A program made the translations under genes and the position numbers. DNA of 64,000 nucleotides, taken from the NCBI GenBank assembly GCA_022225965.2, contig JAKJXP020000001.1, forward strand, positions 1,426,001-1,490,000, given 5' to 3'. This stretch comes from Diatrype stigma (Eukaryota; Ascomycota; Sordariomycetes; Xylariales; Diatrypaceae). The notes beneath the pieces were generated by a model that ran no database searches, was not told the origin of the DNA, and saw nothing but the letters and a program-made list of their open reading frames with translations. Every line of letters begins with the position of its first letter. Position 1 is the stretch's first letter. Of this stretch, positions 1 through 11,768 are shown in pieces.

Positions 1-12
1 GCCACAACGGTG

Positions 13-2245
13 TCATGGGCGAGCCGTCGCGCTACTCGAGTCGTCAATCGTGCCGTAACCTCGTTTTTTGCCTTGCTGCGGCCTTCGCGAAGGTCCGTGC
101 CAACGTTTTGCCTTGCGTACTGGGAAAATGCGAACGAGGCTGTCCCTTCTGGGGCCCAGGAGTGGCGCGTTCTCTTCGACATCATCTCCATCTCTCAAGG
201 GCCTGCGGCCCTTGCCTTTAGCCAGAGGACTGGGGCGGGCTATAAGGCCATAGAAAATATAGATGAGAAGGCCGAGACCGAGGGCGCCCATTCCTATGTA
301 GGACATCGGAATCCCGCTGAGACCCCACAGCGTGTCAACTATTGAACCAGTAGACAGTACAAGGGCGACCACAGCAAGTATCCCGTATATGGATCGCAGA
401 CGCCTTCTCCGCCTAGCTCTCTCCTCTACTATCATCCCGGCAAGGAGGAACAGAAAGAGGACTAGTGGCTGGTAGACGGCGAACCAAAAGATGGTCTTCC
501 AGAGAAGTTTTGTCGGTGTTATGTATCCGGGTACATGAGGCAACACCATCAAGAGGGTGAGGTGCAAAAGACTTGGGACGGCAGCCACGGGTAAAGCGAT
601 AGCAAACCAGGGAGACGGAAAGACGCTAATAGCGGCCTTGTAGGCGCTCAGCCAAACATGCTGGTCAGCTGTTGGATCATTCCTCTCACGAGTCCCCTCC
701 CGTCCAGCAATGCCTGGCCCATTTCCACTCCGCTCGGCATTCTCGGCGGCCGCTGGCACGCCATTTCCGGATGGGCCGGGTTGGTTTACTGGTAGTTCTT
801 CCAATCGCTGCTTTCTTAACCTCAACCTGGGCCACCTGATACCTCGCAGTCGTCGACAGAGACCGAGCCTTGGAACACGCAACCGGATTTTCAAAAAGGC
901 AGGGCCTAGCGACGCGAAAGGGGCCGCGAACAACGCGAGCACAACGATTTGACCAAACGTCCACCGGATCGGCTCAGGGGCACCCAGATTCCTTATGTCG
1001 ATAAAGCGCACCGCCACCCAGGCGATCATTGCCAGGATGCAGAAGATCTGGGTGATGATTGAATTCAGCAGCTCGGCGTAGATGCGTAGGACCAGCCAAA
1101 GTGCTAGGACGGGTCGGACCACGAGCAGCATATATCGCTGCTCGCACCGGACACAGGTTATCATATTTCGAAACAGCGACTGCTGCATCTCGCCTCGATA
1201 GTGGTTACGCCATTTGTATATGACGCTACCGGGCAGCTCATATAGCTTCAGGATCGCGCATGCGAGCACGAGGATGCCAAATACGATGGCAAAAAGTATG
1301 CCAGCCGATTTGGGCTGCGCGCCAACTCTCCAATCTCTGTCAGGGAAGTAACAGAGGACATTTGCCGATAGAACTTTCTGTACATCATCCGGGTTTCTTG
1401 CGAATGCCTCCCTGACCCGAATGATCGGGAGCATGGAGACACCGAGAGCCACGATGAGCAAGAATAGAAGTAGAATTCTCCACCCACGCTCGCCTGAGTT
1501 TTTGGCGAAATAAGTGCGCAAGTATGCCGAAGTCGCTAGATTGGTCGCGACGGAAAACCACCTATTCGTACGGTGTTAGTTCATCCAGACGTGTCGTCCC
1601 AATAGATAGACCAACTTGTTGCTACTTACACGAGTCCGACGATCACCCACCAGTGGTACACTGACATGGATTCCGTAAAAGAGGTCACATATGCATACGC
1701 GAGCGCCGCGAATCCCATCGCCAGCTGGACATCACCAAGGGAAAGGATACACTGGGACAGATTCGTTAGTACAGACTTCAAGGATCTAACATAACACGCA
1801 GCAGGCAACTCACACGAGCGAAAGCGGATCGCCATTTCCCCTCCTGCGGTGGCCTGTTCAGCCAGCTCAGCTTGATGCCGAGGCATCGCACGGCGCCCCG
1901 AAGGGTGCCCAGCAAGAGGGCATCGACCGGATTCTCGCGCGGCTGGTCCTCGCCCGGCGAGACATGGAACAGAAGATACTGGAGCACCAAGCCCACGATA
2001 GCTACACCAGCAGAGCCGGTGAAGGAAATAAAAGTCTAGACACGGAAACACTGTGTTAGCAGAGTGGATTTCGAAGGACTTGCACTTGTGCTTGAGGCGG
2101 CGGCGGGGCTTGAGGGGACCCTTCACCGGAGGGGGAGGGGGGGACCTTCGCCGGAAGGAAAGGGCGGACAAGCACGTACTCCTAGGCCGACGACGTCGGG
2201 ATCCTGCCCGGCCGGGCGCCGAGCCTCATCACACATCTCCCACAT
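13..2245 (-). CDS. Polytopic membrane protein, function unknown (4 exons, 652 aa)
   Basis: Spliced model on the minus strand: exons 2245-2180, 2035-1814, 1751-1630 and 1561-13. Donors GTACGT, GTGAGT and GTAAGT and TAG/CAG acceptors all keep frame. The protein has about twelve hydrophobic segments, split by a hydrophilic loop rich in Arg, Pro, Gly and Asn after the eighth. The N-terminus carries the DPDVVGLG stretch that I associate with a widespread family of uncharacterised Pezizomycotina membrane proteins. The tail is basic and holds an acidic dileucine-like signal (ENAPLL) and a tyrosine motif (YGTI), both known endosomal or vacuolar sorting types, so an internal membrane is a reasonable guess. 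The start at 2245 is the ATG just before that N-terminal stretch; a second ATG three codons on is possible. No transport or enzyme motif is visible. Confidence 0.8.
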
Positions 2246-3448
2246 GGAGAATTCGATGGCCGAAACGACGACATAGCAGAGATCAAGAGGAGAAGAGACG
2301 AAAAAGAAAGTCGGTGGGCAGGCAAACGGGACGATCGACTTTAATCGTTCATCGTTAAAGGGAAAGGCGGGAAAAGCGTAGTTCGGAGCCCAGTAAAAAA
2401 TCGATAAGTGTCTCCACGCCCAGCAGAAGCCAGAGGCCCAAAGCAGAGGCAGAAGCTCGAGAGTGGCAGAGGGCCCCGGGCCCTCCTGGCGCAACGTGCG
2501 AATCGGCGCAGAGCTACGAACCTATCAACGGCAGGCGGTGAGGGTAGCGGGTTGATACGCTGGCAAAGCGGACACTGCGGACCAGGGCTTGTGAGGGCTT
2601 TTGTGGGCTCCCCGTCCGCGTCAATTGGCCGACAGGGTGCAACGTCACAGACCATCTTGCGGCCCAACACAGCCTCGAACCACGAACGGCGAGCTCGACA
2701 CACTTCGTGCGTCTTCCATCCCTCCATCCCATATCCGGCGAGGCCAATGGGCGGGTGTGCTGCTCTGTCTATTGTGTCTTTTTTTCTGGACAGGGTCGAC
2801 AATCATGGCGTGAGCAGGCGGCTGCAAGAGGCAAGATAGCCACTGTTCCGTCGTCACGATCGCGCGCGCGCGCAAGCTGGCAGGCTGGTAACGCTGGCTG
2901 GTTGGCAGGCGGGCGCAGCTAGACCTAAAGTGCTAAGAGGCGAGGGATGATCTCGGCAATTTTCCCCGGGTTTGTTGCCAGGGCTGCTACCAGGCTACAG
3001 TATTAACTTATCCATAGTCAGATAGTCTAGTACATAGTAGTTTTACGTACTTAACATACATGGTGCAGTATAGCATCGGCTATCCAGGGTGCCAGGCTGC
3101 CAGGGCTTGTGCCTGCAACGAGGGCTATACCACGTAGTATATACGACTGGCTTATGGGTTCTTATGGGTTCAGCCCCCGGTCACATAAGGCGAGCCGCCT
3201 CGGGCCGGGGGTAAGCTCAGAGGCTCCCGAGTCTTTCTGACTCTGGGCTTTAGTTAGCTAACTGCTAGTTAGTTGAGTTCATGCAACTAATCGCCGCCGG
3301 GCTGAGGGCATCGTGAAACAGCACCTAGAGAAACATGCCACAACTCCCGGTTTCAGCTTCAAGGTCGTACGCTCGCATTGACTTGATTGATCACAGCTCC
3401 CGGGGCCTCTCAGAAGAAGCACCGGGTTGCTTGCAGGTTTACGACTAT

Positions 3449-3492
3449 GTACGAAGTATATAAATACTGTACTAGGTATGTATACTTCGTAC
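3449..3492. repeat. Perfect 12-bp inverted repeat built on the TACGAAGTA motif
   Basis: GTACGAAGTATA at 3449-3460 is followed 20 bases later by its exact reverse complement at 3481-3492. The arm contains TACGAAGTA, which recurs singly between other genes in this window. No function is known. Confidence 0.7.
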
Positions 3493-4652
3493 AGTCACTT
3501 GAGCCATGATGTACTTTTAGGTCTAAAGTTCAGTGGAACCGGGGAAACGAATCACACAGATCAGATCCACCACTTAACGGGAACATCGGACATCGGACAT
3601 CGGATTCAATCGAGGGGTTGGCGCTGGCGCTTTAGACTAATACCTGGCGCTTTATTACCAACCATTGATTATTGATCAGTACTGGAAGAACATCGTAACT
3701 CACTCCTACCTTACACACCAAAAGACTATGACACAACCTGCCTCGCGTCAATCTTCTCCAAGAAGCTGTGCATGGTGTAGGTATGGTATCTATAGGTCAG
3801 TAGTTATCATTTACCTACAGTGCATGTAAGCCTTGAATTTAAAGTACATAACTAGGTACAGTATGTGACAACGCACATATGTAGGATTCTGCCCATGCCC
3901 ACCTAAGCAGGCAGCAGGGGAAGTCTTCCCTACGCCACGAGTTGAGCCCCATGGCGCAATCTTTGACAGCGAAAAAGTTGGCCAAAGATGTCTGCAACAT
4001 CAGAACGAGACAGTGCGATGGCAATGCAGAGCCAGTCAACGTGATGTGTCAAAGAGTTTGTGCCATAACACAAGGATAATATTGAGTGCTGAACCCTCGC
4101 AATAGCTTGGTACCGTAGGGGAAGATTGAAAGGTTTTAAGTGATAAGTGATACCGGTATCCACGCGAAAAGGGGGGAAATGTCGAGATGTTGGGATAACA
4201 ATGCTGCAACACAGGTCTAACGTAACGAAGAGCACCTATTCAAAAGCTACCCAGGTAAGTGCTTCATAGGAACTACGATATACCAGTATTTCAAGAGCAT
4301 GTTTAACTACTATAGCTACTTATGCTCACAATTTGAGGCATGAGCCAGCACGGTTAGTTCCGCCCCTATGTTATAAGCTTCTACATATGTGTATATAGTG
4401 TTGTTGGCAGCAACTTTATCCTATCTTACTTCGCACCAAGCTTCTTGCTACTTGAGCGTTCTGAACGTTGTTTATTATGAAGTCACATTTGGACGATGGA
4501 AATATCAGGTTTAAGTTTTACCACTACCACCTCGGAGGTAACAAACTTTTGTGGTGCGCTATGGTTTGAGGTTTCAGCTATTCACGGTATTACAGACTTC
4601 GTAACCCAACTTTGGAGAATCTGAAGTTACTTCAAAGTAAACTTCGAATAAA

Positions 4653-4663
4653 AATATAAAAGG
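4653..4663 (+). promoter_or_regulatory. TATA-box-like element of the small secreted protein gene
   Basis: AATATAAAAGG lies about 170 bases upstream of the start codon at 4833, followed by a pyrimidine-rich leader. It is one of the few convincing TATA boxes in the window and fits a strongly or conditionally expressed gene. Promoter activity is inferred. Confidence 0.5.
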
Positions 4664-4832
4664 CCCAGCCCCCCTCGTCTCATCTGTTTGCAGAACCTCT
4701 TTCTCGTGCCACCAGATTCATCTCACCCATTCATCTTACACGTCACATCCGCCCCGGGAAGATCCAGTCGTGTTGATTACCACGAGGCACTCAAATATAC
4801 TTCTAGGCATCTCCCAAGATTCACTTGTCAAA

Positions 4833-5547
4833 ATGAAATTCAGCTTTTCTATTGCCTTAATGGCAGTAACCAGCGCGGTTCACGCCATTCCACTTGGCGA
4901 GAATTCACCACCAACCCGTCAGACCGCACCCATCCTAAGTACCGAGTCGGAAGGGGGCTACGATAAACAAAATATCGCAGCTATCCATGACGTCGTCAAT
5001 ATCAGCACCACAGATTATGATAACATGGTCGGCAACGTTCTCAGGTTATCAACCCCCTATCGAGAGAATAAAGAAATCAAACATTACCAGCCCGATGATC
5101 CCTTGCCGCTCGAAAAGTTGCATTCCGTTCAGGCAGAGTGCATTGAGCTGATCCGGGATAAGGCGTTTCACCCGGTGATCAACCACGATCCGATCCGGAT
5201 GGGCGACTTTCTCCAAATGACCGTGGAGGACTTTTGCAACCAATCCGTCCACGTATTGAGCTGGTTCGGGGAAAAAATGGGAAAATGTGCGCAGAAAGCC
5301 TGCAAGAAGGAGAAGCTCAATTGTAGTCCCGACTGGCACGCATGGCTGGAGTATACTTGCCCAAGTAAGCTCGTCTTCCCCCTTGATATAACGCAGAGTC
5401 CATAAATCTCGCCAATAAAGAGAGAAAAGAGGCTTCGTTATGAGATCATGTGACACTAACATTAAATTAGATGTATACCAGCCAAAAGCCGATGCTCCAG
5501 TGGGCGGCAATATAGAACCTCCTGTTCCTCTGCCCAGCGGCAAGTAG
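4833..5547 (+). CDS. Small secreted cysteine-containing protein (effector-like), 202 aa
   Basis: Exons 4833-5364 and 5471-5547; the intron has a GTAAGC donor, a CTAAC branch site and a TTAG acceptor. Without splicing the frame ends at 5405; splicing adds a 25-residue Pro-rich tail ending PLPSGK. The N-terminus is a clear signal peptide (MKFSFSIALMAVTSAVHA, cleavage probably before IP). The mature part has six cysteines, four of them clustered near the C-terminus (KC, AC, NC, TC), and two N-glycosylation sequons (NIS, NQS). No transmembrane helix or GPI signal is seen, so it should be secreted. I recognise no family. The size, even cysteine number and isolated position fit an effector-like or lineage-specific secreted protein, but that role is inference only. 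Confidence 0.8.
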
Positions 5548-6125
5548 TGAAAGCGAGTGTCTAAGGGCAAAAGAGTGTATTGTATAGAGCCTGGAGTATA
5601 CTACTTCTAATGGCTAGGTCCTAAGGACCTAGCCCCCTTTATATAAACAAAAGCCGGAAAACCCGGTGCATTCTATCCCCCGAACTGCATTCTAGCCCCG
5701 TATCAGTAGCCCTCAGTTTATCAGGGACAAACATTGATATATATATTCAAAGGGGTGCGCAGTTACTGTTCGGCGCCATCCAATGCAGGATAAGGGCATT
5801 CAAACTGGGCTTTGGGGTTCTTTTTGCCGATGTGTACAGTATTGTCTCAATTTTCGATGTTAATAGAAATACTCCACAAGGTACCCATGAACTCATACAC
5901 AGAATATAATGTGAACGAGGTCATCAATATCCAGGTTTCCACTCCACTCCAAAAGAACGGACCATTGAATTCAGTAAATGATCAAACATACATTCTTATC
6001 CAATAGAGTTTGCCAAAACCACCGTACCACCTTGGGTTTTTCCAGTCATCGAGTGAGTGCCCCAGCATGTTGCAATCCTGACTAGGTAGGTCCAGAAGAC
6101 ACCGCAAAGTCTATCATCCGTTTCA
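5548..6125. other. Intergenic region between convergent genes
   Basis: Contains the 11-bp hairpin at 5612-5634 and, just after it, an imperfect direct repeat starting GCATTCTA at about 5669 and 5688. The rest is AT-rich with no credible gene. Confidence 0.5.
5612..5634. repeat. 11-bp inverted repeat (hairpin) with 1-base spacer
   Basis: GGCTAGGTCCT, one A, then AGGACCTAGCC: a perfect hairpin 65 bases after the stop codon of the small secreted protein gene. It could be a transposon end or a fold in the 3' UTR; the sequence alone does not decide. Confidence 0.6.
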
Positions 6126-9100
6126 TCAATCATAAAGAATGCTGCTCCGGTCGTCATCGTCTATCTCTTCCTCCTCATCGACGTCATCGTCATTGTCCTC
6201 ACGACCCAGAATGCCATCATCGTCATCCTCGTCATTACGGCCCCGATGCTGCTGCTGCTGCTGCTGCTGCCTGCTATGGCGCAGGAAGTCCTTGAAACCG
6301 CGGCTCATCTTGACGACGTAGCGCAGGTGCTTGTCCGTGACGATAGCGACACCCGCACCGACACCCATCCCCGCAGCCGCAGCTGCAGCGTTGCTGCTGC
6401 GACGGGCGCTGGCGCCGCCGTCGTAGTCGGGGGCGCCGGCGCTGGCGTCGGCCTCGGCCAGGGCGACGGCGGTCTGGAGGGCGTTGCGGATCTCGCGGCC
6501 GTTCCAGCGCAGGCGGCGCAGGTCGGCGCTCGCGTAGGCGTACTCGCGGGCGGCGACGCCGACGCGGGCGCGGCCGCCGCTGTCGCGCTCCAGCCGCTCG
6601 AAGCCGTGCTGCCAGATCTGCTCCCGGTCGCCGTCCGTCAGCGGCCGGTAGTGCAGCGCCACGTGGATCCGCGACGTGAAGGCCGAGTCGAACGTCTCGA
6701 CCCGGTTCGACGTCAGGAAGAGCACGCCGCGGTAGTACTCGAGGGCGCGGAGGAAGCTAGATTGTAGGGGGGAGAGGGTCAGCACTGAGGGGTGTCTTTC
6801 TGTTCTTTTATTTTGTTGGTGCGGGAATGTTTTTGAGAGGATGGGATGAATAGGTGGATGGGAAGGGCGCTTTTAAAGTGGAGATCCACAAAAGGGGGTA
6901 AAGGGGAATAGGGGAAAGGGGGCGAAGCTTGGCTTACATTGATACGAGACCGTTCCGAGCGATGTCTCTAGCGCGGCGAGTCTCGAGGTAGACGTCGGCC
7001 TCGTCAAGCAGAACTATGGCACCAAATCTCTCTCCCAGGGTGAGGAAGTAGTCGAGGTTCTTCTCGACCGTGTACGAGTGGGTGCTCAGGTCGCCGCTCG
7101 TGAGGGAGAGGAGGGGCCGCTGGGCCAGCTCGGCCGTCGCCTCGGCCGTGCAGGTCTTGCCGACGCCGGGGGAGCCGTGGAGCAGGAAGATGCGGCCCTG
7201 GCCCTTGTTCTTGACGAAGTCGCTCGGCCAGGGGCTCACCTGGCCGTTCGCGCTCGCGAACTTGCCGATGAGCGCCTTGACCGTCCACTTGATGTCGTCG
7301 TCGAGCACCAGGTACTTGAACGCCTCCCGGTCGAACTGCACGTCGTGCAGGTCCTCCACGTTGAAGTGGCCCCAGCGCCGCTGGTTCAGGACGAAGCCCG
7401 ATACGACCTTCGACATCGCCAGGAAGTAGAGGTCCGAGTTCGGCGGGTCGTCGCACACGGGGTCCAGGTCCTCGAAACCCGCGAAACGACTGAGCAGCTC
7501 CCCATCGGCCGGGCCGTCTGCATCTTTGCTGCAGGCATTGCATCCGCAGCGCGGGGCGAAGTACGGCAGCTGGTCCTTGGGGGGAGGGTGTGGAACGGGT
7601 GGATGGGCGGGAGGGCTGGCTCGACCGTTATCAGTAGGGCACATGTTGGAATAGCGCTCGAAGCCTTGGCAGTCGACGATGACACGTCCACTCATGTATC
7701 CGGTTGTTCCAGTTGGGTAAGAAGCTTCGTAATCGTACTGGTTAACGTACTGGCTGTGCTTCCTGACTAGGCCGCCTTCATACGACATATATGCCTTAAC
7801 ATTTAGAGTTAGCAATTATCCATAGAGAAGGGACATGGACGTTCCCACCTCCCCCATTCTCTACGAGGAAAAAAGGGAAGGAAATAGAATGAATAAATTG
7901 AACACAGCAAAGAAACTTACCGGTCCTTTCGCCAATTCCCAGGCAAACTGGCCCAACTCAATCTGCCTGGCAGCGACCTCGGCTGGATCCATATCATCAT
8001 CCTCTCCCCTGTAGAAACGACCCGGAATAACGCGAAGATTCAAGATAGCTTCCTCGCCGGAGAACGGGTCTATGTTGAAGCTATGCATGGAGCGCGAGAA
8101 CCGGTCCATTGAGTAGGAGATGTTCCAGCAGTCCACCGTGTACGGCTTGGGGTCCCCGCCGCTCCGGAACGGGTTGTGAACGCGGGAGATGACGAAGGGC
8201 GTCCACTTGTGATCCTGCTCGGCGTAGATCACGGTGCCCGGCCTCAAGAGGAGCCAGAGGTTGTCGAAGGTGGCCTTGGGGGTGCTGCTGCAGTGGCGCT
8301 CCTCCTCTTCCCGGATCTGCTGGCCCAGAGTCTTGTCCAGGAATGACAGGAGCACGTCGATGTGCTTGGCCGTGGTGAACGCGTACTCCTCGTCGTGCGT
8401 CCGGGGCTGGCTGACCTTGTAGCGGGCCAGCGCCGCGCGGTGGTGGATCAGGACCTCGTAGGGGGCGCTGATCCTGACGCTGTTGCCGACGAAGCTCACG
8501 CTCGGGTAGTAGCCCACGACGGCTTTCAGCGCGTTGATGAGGTGGATGGAATTGATCACCATGGTCGTCTGCTCGACCTTGGCAATCTTGACCTCCGAGT
8601 CATCCTCGCTTTGCTGCTGGTGGCCTGGGTATAAATAGGGGTCGTTATAATCATCCATGCAGTACGGATCGTACGGCTGTCGGCAGCGTCGCTGCGGGCC
8701 ACGGTTAAAGCGACTCTGGCCCGTCCGCTTGATGAGCTGGGTGGAAACCTTTGTCACGATCTCAAGGACCGGCTTGACCTTGTTGTCGGCTGTTAGAGGC
8801 CCGCCTCCGCTGTTATGCAGCTGGATGTCAATGGGGTCAGGGCTACGTTGGACTAGGTTACGAGTCAAAAACTGTACAAATTTGATACGCTTCATAATAG
8901 ATACGGGATCCAGAACTTACTGTCAATGAGTTTTCCGCCCCAGCCCTTGTATTGAAGGACGTAGCAAACATCCAGAACTTCATCTTCGGCGAGTCCCTTC
9001 ACAGCGGCTCCGTTCTCGGCCGATCGAGAAACCAGCGCCTTCAAGAGTTCGACATTCTTCTCCTCAGTTGTCTTGAAGCTTTCAACAGAGGGCCTTGTCA

Positions 9101-9137
9101 CCTCCTCAAAGGAAGCAATCGAGGAGCTATCATCCAT
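6126..9137 (-). CDS. AAA-family ATPase, fungal type (4 exons, 878 aa)
   Basis: Exons 9137-8921, 8852-7921, 7794-6938 and 6756-6126, joined by GTAAGT/GTAAGC donors and keeping frame. Residues about 75-380 form the N-terminal region conserved in fungal AAA proteins of unknown role. The AAA core follows: Walker A GSPGVGKT at about residues 590-597, Walker B AIVLLDEAD at about 642-650, then the arginine-rich sensor stretch LTSNRVETFDSAFTSRIH. The final exon junction rebuilds RNGLVSIFLRALEYY, the usual family sequence, which supports the splice. After the ATPase come a seven-Gln run and a long Asp/Glu tail (about 30 acidic residues). There is no membrane segment. These proteins are presumed to remodel protein substrates; the target is unknown. 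Confidence 0.88.
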
Positions 9138-10492
9138 TACGGCTGTGACAATTCTGATTGTATTTATCTGAATACTTGGGCGAGAGATGGGGCCAAGCCG
9201 AGCGGTTGAGGGGAGATTATTCTAAGGAACTAGGCTTTCAACTAAAGAGGAAGGTAAGGAAGAGAACCCGTATATTACCAGTAGCTTTTCTACATTCATA
9301 TTTATATAGTATGGATGGTTGGGTCTCACACTCCGATCCTGTAACACTCGGTGAGACACAGCACTGCCCCGTGGTTGCCTGAAAAGCTACACATGATCGA
9401 ACCAATGGTGTTGCGAAGCTGTTATCATCACACCATACCTACTACACTGTGCTTCATACAGCTGCGTAGACAAAGGCTGCCTTGCTGAAGTTAACTGGCT
9501 TCCCGTCCAGTTAGAAGTCAGCCTAACATGGCGTTCTGCAGGCGGCCACACCGAGAATGAGGGGAAGCTCGGGAAGCTCTGCCTTACCACTCACCTCTCT
9601 GCCTCTTAACCAGGGCAAACGGCTAAGTAACCTCTCAAGATCTCTCTATGAGATGACGGCAATTAGACGGTATCTGCATGCATTGTCATGTATGATCTTA
9701 ACAACACATCATGATACGAAGCCGGCGAGTCCCTTTTCATACATATATGCATCGTATGGTAACGCAAACAAAATGTATCGTAAATACACCTCCGATAGCC
9801 TGCAGTGCAGTGCTAGCCTTGCTTATAGCTAACTTGTCTAACCCTCAAAATGACCCATCACATCTGACAATGCGATATACTTACCCGCTGTACTCAATTG
9901 GTGCGCCTTTATCCTAATGTGACAACACCGATCAATGTAGGACAGTTTATCAAGAATGAGTGCTTAACAGCTCATCTTCCAAGGAACTCGGCAACACCAG
10001 GCTTCCACTGTCTGACGATAGTCCGGTAAGCATTGATAGTTTCAATGACGTATGCAAGAAATCACTGGTGCTACTCGAATCTGGAAAAGAATTTCGAATT
10101 GAGTTATGTCCTCTTCTACACCAAGTGGAAGCTCACAGGGCTTTGATGGGACATTGGTACGCTATGGCGGACACAGGATTACACTTATTGCTCTACAGCC
10201 TTACCTTACTTTGTGTATAGATTGGGCAAGTCTTTTGCGTGTCAACAATATTATTGTAGAGATATAGTGGAACTAGGTATATACTATATATAATGCCTTG
10301 GATATGTACACTATGATAGTATCCAGGAGTTGAGCTTGTCGTCCCCCCTCCCCTAACCCCCGCTTACCCCTTTTTAAGATTCCTTCTACAACGCTACACG
10401 ATTCTCACTAACTGGATCTCACGGAGTAACTATCTTCAAAAACTGGGAAGGATAAGGCGGGAAAGGGCTTCCTTTCCCAACATCCTAGGTAA
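9138..10492. other. Intergenic region
   Basis: Starts with the promoter of the AAA ATPase gene and ends at the 3' side of the reductase gene. Short open frames occur but have no splice support and no recognisable protein character. Confidence 0.55.
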
Positions 10493-11768
10493 TCATACAA
10501 CCTTAACCACAAGCTGACCCACGCCCCCCTTCCCCGTATACACCATCTGGCAAGCCTCCCTCACCGCGCCAATATCCTCCAACCTCACAACGTTCGCCAA
10601 GGCCCGGACCTTCCCCCGCGCGATGATCTCGCCCGCCCTCTCCAAGTCCTCTCGGCGGCCCGCGCCGCCCGACACGAACGCGTACCGGACCCCCGTGCCC
10701 CACAGCAGGAACGCGTACCACCACTGCGCCAGGCCCGCCATCCAGCGCACGAGCAGCGGCAGGGGCCGCCCCACGAGCTGGCACAGCAGCGGCGGCGGCG
10801 GCACGCCCGCGATCGACACCACGACGCCCGCGTCCCGCCGCAGGAGCGGGATCGCGCCCCGCAGCGCCGCGAACTGCGTGTTATACGCGAGGTCGACGGA
10901 GCCCGGCGGCACGGCGTCGGCCAGCCGCCCCGCGCACCGCTGGTAGTCGATGACGCGGTCGACGGCTCGTGGCGCGGCGGGAGCGGCACCTTGGACGTGG
11001 ACGCGGTGGCGATGACGCGCTCGGCGCCGTAGACCGTCTTCAGCAGCTGGACGGCGACGGAGCCCGTCGCGCTCAGGGCGCCGGGGACGAAGGCCGTCTT
11101 GCCCTGCAGGCTGCTCGCGCCCCCCTTCCCCCAGGAGGCGGTGCCCGAGCTCGATCGACTGCACGGCTGTGAGCACGTTGCCGAGCAGCGCGGCGGCATC
11201 CTCGAAGGCCACGTGCGCCGGCTTGGAGAGGAACAGGTCCGCGCGCCCCAGCGCGTATTCGGCGCAGAACCCGGGCGGCGCGCCGTAGTCGATCGGTCGC
11301 CCGAACGCCATGCCGTAGACGGCGTCGCCGGGCCGCAGCGTCGTTACGGCGGATCCGGTGGCGATCACGACTCCGGATGCTACGATGCCTAGTTTGATTG
11401 GTAACCTGTGATACCCAGGGGGGTCGATCAATCGACCGGCCCAGTGGTTAGCGGTAACTCATTCATATGATACTGGGGGCAGGCAAATCGAATGTTCAGT
11501 GTACTGTTGGAGATGGACTCTAGTAAAGCAGGGATAAGTGGGAGATGATGCTGTAACCGTACTCGTTCTTCCCTATAATCATCTTCATTCATCCTGACGC
11601 CATCAGTGTGTCGGCCGTCATGATCCCAGCGGCATGGACCTGAATCAGGATATCGTTAGGACCCTGAATTGTAGGCGTAGGCACTTCCTGTATTTCATAC
11701 CCGGCGGGCTTGCAGTACGTTGGCGCTACCAGCGAGCGCATCGTCGGTGGTAATTCCGTCATTGCCAT
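10493..11768 (-). pseudogene. Medium-chain (zinc-type) quinone/alcohol reductase with a frame-scrambled cofactor site
   Basis: Exon 11768-11599 encodes a classic N-terminus (KPAGYEIQEVPTPTIQGPND, then ILIQVHAAGIMTADTLM). The next exon, 11405-10493, continues LPIKLGIVASGVVIATGS and ends GGVGQLVVKVV. The intron has a good CTAAC branch site and CACAG acceptor but a weak donor (GTCAGG). An in-frame TAA directly before 11768 fixes the start. The total frame gives 360 residues, but about 55 residues between roughly 11130 and 10960 are in the wrong frame: the correct neighbouring frame there reads LQGKTAFVPGALSATGSVAV, the Rossmann nucleotide-binding segment. One extra base (in a G5-AA-G6 run) and one missing base would explain it. 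Either the gene is decaying or the assembly has two indels. An intact copy would be an NAD(P)H-dependent oxidoreductase. Confidence 0.7.

Larger units (their letters stand above)
2246..4832. other. Intergenic region
   Basis: About 2.6 kb with no supportable gene. The first 700 bases are GC-rich and are probably promoter and 5' leader of the membrane-protein gene. From about 2.95 kb the sequence is AT-richer. It holds a 10-bp direct repeat near 3150 (CTTATGGGTT twice), three tandem ACATCGG-type units near 3584, and the inverted repeat listed separately at 3449-3492. Confidence 0.6.

Noticed and set aside
9180..9260. tRNA-like string (GCCGAGCGGTT)
   Set aside because: It resembles the D-arm of a Leu or Ser tRNA, but no acceptor stem, anticodon arm or T-arm pairs around it.
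9960..10220. 86-codon frame
   Set aside because: No domain or signal peptide, and flanked by non-coding sequence; likely chance.
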